Assembly: GCA_030673825.1 (NCBI GenBank) | Contig: JAUTCS010000008.1 | Coordinates: 1-32,512 of the forward strand | DNA: 32,512 nucleotides | Reading direction: 5' to 3' | Origin: Verrucomicrobiota bacterium JB024 | GTDB taxonomy: Bacteria; Verrucomicrobiota; Verrucomicrobiia; Opitutales; Cerasicoccaceae | Shown: in pieces, positions 18,199-24,766 of the stretch | How positions within the stretch are numbered: the first letter of the stretch is position 1 | How the letters are laid out: each line of letters starts with the position of its first letter | Position numbers and translations under genes: made by a program | The notes under the pieces: model-generated | The model's input: only the letters and a program-made list of their open reading frames with translations | Database searches by the model: none | What the model was told of the DNA's origin: nothing

Positions 18199-18214
18199 GT
18201 GAACATATGATCAC
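18199..18214. promoter_or_regulatory. Candidate operator palindrome for the RHH protein
   Basis: GTGAACATATGATCAC is palindromic at 14 of 16 positions and lies directly upstream of the RHH start codon, inside the divergent promoter region. Position and symmetry fit autoregulation by a dimeric ribbon-helix-helix protein. Binding is inferred. Confidence 0.45.
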
Positions 18215-18314
18215 TTTTTGAATACAAATCCGCAAGTCGATTTTCTGAAATTGTCTATTTTACTATTATTTATTATCCATCCATCTCCATCAACGACTTA
18301 CCCCCTGCACTGCC

Positions 18315-18938
18315 ATGTCTGATGACCAGAAACACAAAACCGTGGGCGTGAGCTTCCCGCCCGAACTGCGCCAGCGCGCCGCCGACCGGGCCCGCGGCTT
18401 GGGCTTGTCCTTCTCCAAATATGTCACCCTCTGCGTGGAGGCCGAAGTCAACGGCAAGCCGCCGCAACTGGTGATGGAAAACCTGCTCCCGCCAGGCGTC
18501 GCCCCGCTCAATCTGGAGGCCGCGGTCGAGGAGGGGTCCGACTACGGCGCGATGAAGGCCGCCTCCATCGGCTTCGAGGACGACGTGGAGGAGATTCTCA
18601 AGCAGGAGGACATCTGCTACAGCCGTTTTGCCCAGGTCGCGCACCTGAGGACGGACTTTTTGCTCCAGCAGGTGGACCCGGTCAGCGGGCGCACCCGCCG
18701 CATCGCCTTGGAGTGCAAGTACAACGTACGCAACCGCGCCACCGTCACCCTCGGCCAGTGCATTATCCTCAAAAGCCTGCCCGGCGTCGATGCGGTCATG
18801 CTCTGCGTGCCTTACCTGAAGCACTTCGACACGCACCTGCGGGACACCTTTGCGCAGCAGGGCATTCCGGTCGTCACACCGGATACACTGAGCCCGGAGC
18901 TGGAAGCGTTGATGGAGGCTGCCCCGGCGGCTCAATAG
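18315..18938 (+). CDS. Ribbon-helix-helix domain fused to a PD-(D/E)XK nuclease-like domain
   Basis: A 207-aa protein. Residues 8-45 form a second RHH motif (KTVGVSFPPEL, RQRAADRARGLG, FSKYVTLCVEAEV). After a linker, residues 85-165 look like a restriction-endonuclease-like core: helix FEDDVEEIL with acidic residues, then D114 (RTDFLLQQV), E133 and K135 in IALECKY, and Q148 in a following helix (TLGQCIILKSL). D-x(18)-E-x-K is the expected spacing for a PD-(D/E)XK active site. A cut-and-bind role or a catalytically inactive DNA-binding role are both possible. I do not know a characterised protein with this architecture. The ATG at 18315 is the only reasonable start. Confidence 0.65.
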   Translation: MSDDQKHKTVGVSFPPELRQRAADRARGLGLSFSKYVTLCVEAEVNGKPPQLVMENLLPPGVAPLNLEAAVEEGSDYGAMKAASIGFEDDVEEILKQEDICYSRFAQVAHLRTDFLLQQVDPVSGRTRRIALECKYNVRNRATVTLGQCIILKSLPGVDAVMLCVPYLKHFDTHLRDTFAQQGIPVVTPDTLSPELEALMEAAPAAQ

Positions 18939-18966
18939 CCGTCCGGCACATGGCGTTACCCGGCTA
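18936..18966. terminator. Bidirectional hairpin between convergent genes, arms contain both stop codons
   Basis: TAGCCG (18936-18941) and CGGCTA (18961-18966) form a 6-bp stem. The TAG of the left arm is the stop of the RHH-nuclease gene and the CTA of the right arm is the TAG stop of the membrane-protein gene on the other strand. The loop is 19 nt. No T-run follows on either side. Confidence 0.5.
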
Positions 18967-19401
18967 CTGGACGCTGTTCATCTCCTGGGATACGGCCAGG
19001 AAAAAGAAGGGAATGGCGACGATCAGTCCCAGCACAAAGGCAAAGAGCGAGATCACGAGGTTGACCAGCAGCCCCCGCACGAAGCCGATCGGCTTGTGCC
19101 GGTGCGTGAACCAGATCCCGTACAGGTAGGAGTAGCCCCCGAGCCAGATGATCAGGTTCAGCGGAATGGTGACGAACACCATTGTCGGGCTGAGCATCGC
19201 GACCTGCTGAAGCAGGACGCTGATGATGAAGCCAATCAACGTGATTTTGAAAACCACCACATAGGCCTTGCCGTAGGCGGGCATCCGCTTGACCACGAAT
19301 TTCATCGCCCACTGGGCGAAGAGCGCGAACAACAGGCTGAGCAGCGCGCACATGACGACGCCGATCAACACGGTGAATATTATTCCAAAAACAGCTTCCA
19401 T
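18964..19401 (-). CDS. Hypothetical four-helix membrane protein
   Basis: A 145-aa protein consisting almost entirely of membrane segments: about 4-30 (FGIIFTVLIGVVMCALLSLL), 45-72 (VVVFKITLIGFIISVLLQQV), 75-95 and 110-137 (LLVNLVISLFAFVLGLIVAI). Loops are short and basic (VVKRMPAYGKAY, THRHKPIG). I recognise no family. ATG 19401 is used because the protein starts cleanly with a membrane helix; ATG 19449 would add 16 residues. It is convergent with the RHH-nuclease gene and stands alone. Confidence 0.6.
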   Translation of the reverse strand: MEAVFGIIFTVLIGVVMCALLSLLFALFAQWAMKFVVKRMPAYGKAYVVVFKITLIGFIISVLLQQVAMLSPTMVFVTIPLNLIIWLGGYSYLYGIWFTHRHKPIGFVRGLLVNLVISLFAFVLGLIVAIPFFFLAVSQEMNSVQ

Positions 19402-19597
19402 GACGAGAAATGGCCCCTCATGGACAACAGGTGAAAACCCTAGCCGCAAGGCTTAATTCTTTTCATGGCTAAAATGACACTTTGTCATGGTGCATACGCC
19501 CCGTTGTCGGGCACTTCGGGATTGAAAAAGGAGCCAGCGATTGCAGTTAAAATAAAATTGCCCGGCGGGGGGGATCGGTGTTGCTTAGGCGGCATCC

Positions 19598-21040
19598 ATG
19601 CCGGTCAAGATCCACGACACTCTTAGCAAGACCAAGCAGCCGCTGGCGCCCGCCGACGGCCAAACTTTCCGCTTCTACTGCTGCGGGCCGACCGTTTACG
19701 GCCCGGCTCATATTGGCAACTTCCGCACCTTTCTCGTGCAGGACGTCCTGCGCCGCACCCTGGAGGTGGACGGCTTAGCGCTGCGCCACGTGCGCAACAT
19801 CACCGACGTGGACGACAAGACCATCCGCCAGAGCCAGGCCGAGAAGCGTACGCTGGCCGAGTTTACCGCGCACTGGACGGACAAGTTTCACGCCGATTGC
19901 GCCGCGCTCAACCTCCTGCCCCCGCACGAGGAGCCCCGCGCCACCGCCCACATCGCCGAGCAGATCGCCATGATCGAAAAGCTCGTCGCTGGGGGCCATG
20001 CCTACGCCGCCGCGGACGGCTCGGTCTATTTCAAGGTCTGCTCCTGCGAGCACTACGGTGAGCTCTCCGGGCTCGACCGCTCCAATCTGCGCACCCAGAA
20101 CGTCAACAGCGCGGGTGACGCCAACGACGCCGACGAGTACGACCGCGAGAGCGTGAGCGACTTCGCCCTGTGGAAGGCCCGCAAGCCCGAGGATGGCGAG
20201 AATTTCTGGCAAAGCCCCTGGGGCGAAGGCCGTCCCGGCTGGCACATCGAGTGTTCCGCCATGAGCGTTAAATACCTCGGCGAGGGCTTCGATCTGCACG
20301 GCGGCGGGATCGACCTGTGCTTCCCGCACCACGAGAACGAGATCGCCCAGAGCGAGTGCGCGACCGGCTCCCGTCCCTTCGCCCGCCTGTGGTTCCACAG
20401 CGCCCACCTCATGGTCGAGGGCGCCAAGATGTCCAAGAGCCTCGGCAACCTCTACACGCTGGAGGACCTGCTGGCCAAGGGCTACCGCCCGATGGACATC
20501 CGCTACGCGCTCATCTCCGGCCACTACCGTCAGCAGCTCAACTTCACCCTCAACGGCTTGAAAGCCGCCCGCTCCGCGCTGGAAAAGATGGAGAAGACCC
20601 TTCGCCCCATCCTCAAGCGCCTCGGCGTGTCCGAGGAGGAGTTCCGCCAATGGATCAAGCCATCCCCGCTGGCCACGACAGGCATGTTCGCCCCGGCGTG
20701 GGACAAGCTCTCCGACGACCTCAATGTCCCCGCTGCCCTCGGGGAAATCTTCTCCGTCCTGGGCGACCTGGCCGATCCGTCCCTGGACGATGCCGCCGTG
20801 GCCGGACAGGTGGAGGCTTTCGGGGCCGTGCTCTATGCGCTCGGGCTGGACCTCTTTACCGCGCAGGACGCTCCTGCTGCCGCCGACATCCCCGAGGCCA
20901 TCCGCGCTCTCGCCGACGAACGCTGGTCCGCCAAGCAGGCCCGCGACTGGGCCAACGCCGACCGCCTCCGCGACGAACTCCTCCAGCAGGGCTGGAAAAT
21001 CCTCGACCACAAAGACGGCTACGACCTGGAGAAGGCTTAG
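19598..21040 (+). CDS. cysS: Cysteinyl-tRNA synthetase
   Basis: Class I synthetase charging tRNA-Cys (480 aa). Seen in order: the zinc/substrate Cys in [14 protein letters not shown] (residues 28-41; the HIGN form of the HIGH motif is normal for CysRS), [10 protein letters not shown] (68-77), GWHIECSAM with the zinc Cys (214-222), [12 protein letters not shown] (242-253) and KMSKS at 277-281. The C-terminal helical domain runs to the end. An AGGCGG about 7 nt before the ATG may be the ribosome-binding site. The next gene starts 16 nt after its stop, so a glycosyltransferase-type gene is likely cotranscribed with it. Confidence 0.97.
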   Translation: MPVKIHDTLSKTKQPLAPADGQTFRFYCCGPTVYGPAHIGNFRTFLVQDVLRRTLEVDGLALRHVRNITDVDDKTIRQSQAEKRTLAEFTAHWTDKFHADCAALNLLPPHEEPRATAHIAEQIAMIEKLVAGGHAYAAADGSVYFKVCSCEHYGELSGLDRSNLRTQNVNSAGDANDADEYDRESVSDFALWKARKPEDGENFWQSPWGEGRPGWHIECSAMSVKYLGEGFDLHGGGIDLCFPHHENEIAQSECATGSRPFARLWFHSAHLMVEGAKMSKSLGNLYTLEDLLAKGYRPMDIRYALISGHYRQQLNFTLNGLKAARSALEKMEKTLRPILKRLGVSEEEFRQWIKPSPLATTGMFAPAWDKLSDDLNVPAALGEIFSVLGDLADPSLDDAAVAGQVEAFGAVLYALGLDLFTAQDAPAAADIPEAIRALADERWSAKQARDWANADRLRDELLQQGWKILDHKDGYDLEKA

Positions 21041-21056
21041 GGCTTCAACTGCAAAC

Positions 21057-22211
21057 ATGAGTGTTTCCCTCACAAAACGGACACCGGTTCGCAGTGTCGC
21101 TTCCGTTGTTTTCGTCGTGCTGCTGGCGCAGTTGCTGGCGGTGATCTATGTGTGCTTCCTCATGCAGCGGTATCCGGTGTATGTGATTCAGGCTGGGGTC
21201 CAGTTCGACTATTTCGAGTTCTACAAATCCGCGCATCAGGTCCTGCATGGGATCAACCCTTACGAGGGGGGGCGGATGTTCATGCCGCCCTCGTCGATCG
21301 TGACGGGGTTTCTGCTCTGCTGGCTTCCTTGGGGCACCGCCGCCTGGGCTTTTTTCGTCCTGAACTTCCTGGTCCTGTTACTCGCGCTGAAGCGTCTGGC
21401 GGACGTTTTCACACTCTCGGATACCAACCGTCTGCTCCTGTACGGGATCGCGCTGATCTACTTTCCGGTGCTCTTCCTGCTCCAGCGTGGGAATCTTGAT
21501 GGGATCATGCTGGCGCTCATCGTGTTCGCCATGACGACGCAGAACCGTGTCTTACGGGGCATCCTGCTGGGACTGAGCTTGGCCATGAAGCTCTACAGCG
21601 GGCTTTTTCTGGTCCTGCTGGCGGCGAAGCGCAAGTGGGGCGTCATCGCCACTTCGGTAGCGGTGTTCTTTGTCATGCAGGCTCCCTTTTACCGCATCTT
21701 TGTTTCCTTCGTCGAGGCGCTGACCGGGCGGGCGTATAAGTTCAAGGTCGCCGAGAATATCAGCCCCAGCTCACTGGTGGATCTGGTCAACCCCACCGCT
21801 TACCAGTTGGAGTACCTGTTTTATGTCGCCTGGGCCCTGCTGTTGGTTATTCGAATCAAGCGCGACGTCGCTACACCCCTGAGCAAAAGCTGGCCGCTTT
21901 ACCTGCCGTGGATGTTTACCTTTCCCTCGCTGGTTTTTCCCTACACTGGTGTGCTCGGATTGGGGCTGCTCGCGTACATCATCTCGCAGAGCCAGCGGCG
22001 CAGGCTGTATACTTCGGAGTTTGTGGTCGTGGTCGGCTTCCTGTTACTCGGTTTCCAGGGGACCGCTTGGAGCGCCATGATGCACCTGCTGATCGAAAAC
22101 ACGCTCGTGATGTATCAGGTTTGCGCGCTGGGCTCGCTCGTCATGCTGATCGGGGCCACGTTCATGCCCGCCCCTGGCGGTGGCGCTGAACCAGCAGCGA
22201 AGTCCGTTTAG
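21057..22211 (+). CDS. GT87-type (DUF2029) polytopic glycosyltransferase
   Basis: A 384-aa multispanning membrane protein. After TM1 (SVVFVVLLAQLLAVIYVCFL) comes the family hallmark, a loop with FDYFEFYKSAHQVLHGINPY (D and E residues just after TM1), then LLQRGNLDGIMLALIVFAM and KLYSGLFLVLLAAKRKW. These features match GT87/DUF2029 enzymes, which use a polyprenyl-phosphate-linked sugar (polyprenyl-phosphomannose in characterised actinobacterial members) as donor on the outer membrane face. Donor and acceptor here are unknown. The ATG at 21057 lies 16 nt after cysS. The reading frame continues upstream within cysS, but that part is a shadow. It is convergent with two further glycosyltransferase genes. 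Confidence 0.82.
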   Translation: MSVSLTKRTPVRSVASVVFVVLLAQLLAVIYVCFLMQRYPVYVIQAGVQFDYFEFYKSAHQVLHGINPYEGGRMFMPPSSIVTGFLLCWLPWGTAAWAFFVLNFLVLLLALKRLADVFTLSDTNRLLLYGIALIYFPVLFLLQRGNLDGIMLALIVFAMTTQNRVLRGILLGLSLAMKLYSGLFLVLLAAKRKWGVIATSVAVFFVMQAPFYRIFVSFVEALTGRAYKFKVAENISPSSLVDLVNPTAYQLEYLFYVAWALLLVIRIKRDVATPLSKSWPLYLPWMFTFPSLVFPYTGVLGLGLLAYIISQSQRRRLYTSEFVVVVGFLLLGFQGTAWSAMMHLLIENTLVMYQVCALGSLVMLIGATFMPAPGGGAEPAAKSV

Positions 22212-22230
22212 CCCGGGCAATATCGGCTAA
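22208..22230. terminator. Bidirectional hairpin with both stop codons in its arms
   Basis: TTAGCC (22208-22213) and GGCTAA (22225-22230) pair around an 11-nt loop. The left TAG is the stop of the GT87 gene and the right CTA is the TAG stop of the STELLO-type gene on the minus strand. It lies exactly between convergent genes. Confidence 0.55.
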
Positions 22231-23231
22231 GGCCGGGTGACGCTCTCGATATCTGCCAGCCACGCCCGGACGAGTTCCAGTTCCTTTTCCGGAAGAATCC
22301 CCTGGGAAACCAGCGCCTCGTAGCAGGCGAGCAGGTTATCGCCTACGTGTTCGGGCCCGCTCTGAAGGGGCAAGCTTTCGAGGATGTCGGCGATCCGCGC
22401 GTTTTGCAGGTAGCCGGGCACCTCGTCCGCGAAGTCGCGCATCAGGTCGTGGGCGTTGCGCTCCTGATCGACCTCAGCCGGATGAAAGACAAGCCCTTCC
22501 GCGAACTCCCACAGGCAGCGCTGGGCGATGAAGCTGCGCCAGATGTCCGTCATCCGGAACGAGCAGTGGCTGGGCAGGTACATGAGCGGGTAGGCCGAAG
22601 GCCACCACCACGTGCTCTGGCTGTTAAACGGTGACCATGTTCCCGGCGGCAGGCAGATGCTTCTGGCCTGCTCAAACCTTATGTCCCGGTCCATGGCCAG
22701 CCGCCACACTGCATCGACATCCGGCGAACCGTCCGCCAGCCCCTGCTGGATGGGGGCGAGGATGTCCCGTACCGGACCGGGGGAGGGGATGGGGCGGCGG
22801 ATGGCGTCCAGCGGCAACCCTCGGGGCCAGACGTTTTCCGGCGTGAAGTGCGCGTAAACATTCAGCCAGCCGGAAGCCTCCACACGGGCGGCTCGGACCG
22901 TTTCCGCCCTCAGCACCCACTGTTTGTTGGGGGCGTTGTCGTCGTCGGTTTCGTAAATGCAAGATGCCCCGCGCCGCATGGCCAGCAGGTAGCCGAGGTT
23001 TTTGCGGGAGTAGCTGCCTTCGGGCAGGCCGCGCGCGAGGGTCAGCGGCAGCGCCTGCTGCGCGGCGAGCGTAAAGAGTTCGGCCCCGTCGGTTTCATAG
23101 GCGGAAGGCCCCTTGCGGTCGCCGATCACGATGAGCGGGACGGCCTCTTGCGCCAAGTGCTGGCAGAGGCTCCGCACGCTCGGCGTCGGAGACTGGATCG
23201 TGGTGATGACGGCGACGGTGTTGCTGCTCAT
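22227..23231 (-). CDS. STELLO-family (DUF288) glycosyltransferase-like protein
   Basis: A 334-aa soluble protein. Visible family blocks are AVITTIQSPTPSVRSL (7-22), LIVIGDRKGP (33-42), YSRKNLGYLLAMRRGA (74-89) and CIYETDDDN (91-99, the nucleotide-sugar/metal-binding acidic cluster). They continue with NVYAHFTPENVWPRGLPLD, LPPGTWSPFNSQST and SFRMTDIWRSFIAQRCLW. These match what I remember of DUF288/STELLO, first studied in plants as Golgi proteins affecting cellulose synthesis. The bacterial role is not established. The start ATG overlaps the stop of the GT2 gene as ATGA (23228-23231), so the two are almost certainly translated together, suggesting one glycan pathway. Confidence 0.82.
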   Translation of the reverse strand: MSSNTVAVITTIQSPTPSVRSLCQHLAQEAVPLIVIGDRKGPSAYETDGAELFTLAAQQALPLTLARGLPEGSYSRKNLGYLLAMRRGASCIYETDDDNAPNKQWVLRAETVRAARVEASGWLNVYAHFTPENVWPRGLPLDAIRRPIPSPGPVRDILAPIQQGLADGSPDVDAVWRLAMDRDIRFEQARSICLPPGTWSPFNSQSTWWWPSAYPLMYLPSHCSFRMTDIWRSFIAQRCLWEFAEGLVFHPAEVDQERNAHDLMRDFADEVPGYLQNARIADILESLPLQSGPEHVGDNLLACYEALVSQGILPEKELELVRAWLADIESVTRP

Positions 23232-24010
23232 CGCGACTTCCCGCGCTCCTTCCATAGGGCAAACAGCACGCGCAGGGAATCTGCGATGCTGGCCCCCGCG
23301 ACCGTGGGGTACGTGTTGGCGTAGCGGATGGGGACTTCCTTCCAGCGCCGCTTGCTCATCATGCAGCGGATCTCGGTCTGGAAAAAATGCGCGCGGCTGC
23401 GCACGCCGCGTTCGAGCACTTCCAGTAACGCCTCCCGCGTGAAGCACTCGAAGCCGCTGGTCATGTCGCTCATCGGCGCTTTCAGCAGCCCCCGGGCGAG
23501 GATCGTCCCGCCCTTGCTCAGCAGGCGGCGGGTGAAGAAACTGTCGTGGCATCCCCCGTCCAGGTAACGGCTGCCCCCGACGTAGTCGTAGCCCTCCTCC
23601 ATCCCCGCGATAAACTGCGGGATCTGCTCGGGCAGGTGGCTGAGGCCCCCGTCCATCTCCAGTATCCACCGGCACCCGGCGGCGCAGGCCTCCCGGTATC
23701 CCCGGAAATACGCGTCCACCACACAGCGGTTCTCCGGAGCCCAGACGAGGGTGACGCGGGCGTCCTTCTCGCGCTGCCAACCGGAGATCACTTCCCGGGT
23801 CCGGTCCTTGCAAACATTGTCCAGGATGCAAAACACCCGGTCCTCCGGCCCGAGCTGGACCAGGACCCGCGCCAACAGCCCGTCGATGGTCTGCTCCTCG
23901 TTGGCCAGCGGCATGACGACCCCCATACGCAGTGGGGCGCTGGCCTCAGCCGCTGGAGAGTCGTTCGGGGTAGGTGGCATAAGATTGTCTTTATGGCCGT
24001 TGAGGGACAT
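23228..24010 (-). CDS. GT2-family glycosyltransferase (dolichyl-phosphate-mannose-synthase-like)
   Basis: A 260-aa GT-A transferase. After a low-complexity N-terminal tail (1-28), the domain starts at MGVVMPLANEEQTIDGLL (29-46). It continues through CILDNVCKDRT (61-71), then the metal-binding region WILEMDGGLSH (115-125, in place of the usual DxDlSH). GYDYVGGSRYLDGG and MTSGFECFTREAL follow. The pattern matches polyprenyl-phosphate sugar synthases (DPM1-like), which load a sugar onto a lipid carrier, but no C-terminal membrane helices are present. Such a lipid-linked sugar is the donor type a GT87 enzyme would use, and a GT87-type gene lies next door. Start uncertainty: ATG 23980 is also possible. 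Confidence 0.88.
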   Translation of the reverse strand: MSLNGHKDNLMPPTPNDSPAAEASAPLRMGVVMPLANEEQTIDGLLARVLVQLGPEDRVFCILDNVCKDRTREVISGWQREKDARVTLVWAPENRCVVDAYFRGYREACAAGCRWILEMDGGLSHLPEQIPQFIAGMEEGYDYVGGSRYLDGGCHDSFFTRRLLSKGGTILARGLLKAPMSDMTSGFECFTREALLEVLERGVRSRAHFFQTEIRCMMSKRRWKEVPIRYANTYPTVAGASIADSLRVLFALWKERGKSR

Positions 24011-24109
24011 GACGAGCCATTAATCGCTTCCGGGGTATGAAGTTCAGATCTCTATGATAAGCTTTAAACTTGCTTTCCTTGATAGCTCTTGAAAAACAAA
24101 TAACACTCC

Positions 24110-24652
24110 ATGAAAATTCTTCTTGTTATACTGATTTTTATCCTTTCATCCGGTGCTAGCCATGCAGCCCTCTCAATCGTGGTAAATGTCAATACAAAGA
24201 CTCTAAGCATTCAGGAACAAGATTCCGGATCGGCGGCGCACGTATATTATGTCAATCCTCCACTCGGAGAGGTGTCGCAAGTCTTTTGGTTGTACGGTGG
24301 CACTTCGGGTAACCAGCAGATTGTAGACGTTCAAGATGGAATTGAACAAACGACAAACAGCGCGAAATTTAGAGTCTACTCTGATGGCAGCTTGTCTTTG
24401 CTCACGTATTCCCAGGATTCTTCTCTGGCCCAAATCAATGGTACCGGGGCAGAGATCAGCTATGCGTCACTGAGTGCCCCTTATCAGAGTATCTTGGAGG
24501 GTTCAAGTGGCCTTACTCTTTCTCTTGATCAGGGAAGCGGCTATTCTTCAGTATTGATGACGGTTGTCCCTGAGCCATCATACTATGTAGCCTGTATAGG
24601 TGCTTTGACAACAGTCAGTGCGGTATTTGTGCGCTACCGGAATCGTCGTTAG
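24110..24652 (+). CDS. PEP-CTERM secreted protein of unknown function
   Basis: A 180-aa exported protein. A signal peptide covers residues 1-19 (KILLVILIFILSSGASHA, then cleavage before ALSIVV). The C-terminus has the exosortase sorting signal: VPEPSYY at about 153-159, a hydrophobic helix (VACIGALTTVSAVFV) and a basic end RYRNRR. The mature part is Ser/Gly/Gln-rich and beta-like. Family knowledge says such tails are processed by exosortase (EpsH/XrtA), often alongside exopolysaccharide genes. No exosortase is in this window. The gene is clearly AT-richer than its neighbours and uses more A/T-ending codons, which may mark recent acquisition or relaxed selection. A strong hairpin follows. Confidence 0.82.
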   Translation: MKILLVILIFILSSGASHAALSIVVNVNTKTLSIQEQDSGSAAHVYYVNPPLGEVSQVFWLYGGTSGNQQIVDVQDGIEQTTNSAKFRVYSDGSLSLLTYSQDSSLAQINGTGAEISYASLSAPYQSILEGSSGLTLSLDQGSGYSSVLMTVVPEPSYYVACIGALTTVSAVFVRYRNRR

Positions 24653-24670
24653 CCTTAATTGTGGCTAACG
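24647..24670 (+). terminator. Hairpin terminating the PEP-CTERM gene, stop codon in its arm
   Basis: CGTTAGCC (24647-24654) and GGCTAACG (24663-24670) form an 8-bp stem with an 8-nt loop. The TAG stop lies in the left arm. It shares the TTAGCC/GGCTAA core with the hairpin at 22208-22230. No T-run directly follows. Confidence 0.65.
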
Positions 24671-24766
24671 CCCGACCGCTTTCCTTTTGACACTGAGTCT
24701 AAAAACGGCACGATGGGCGGTTTTTCGGGGGCGGCGATTCCGCCGCTTCCCAACGTATTTTTTGCC

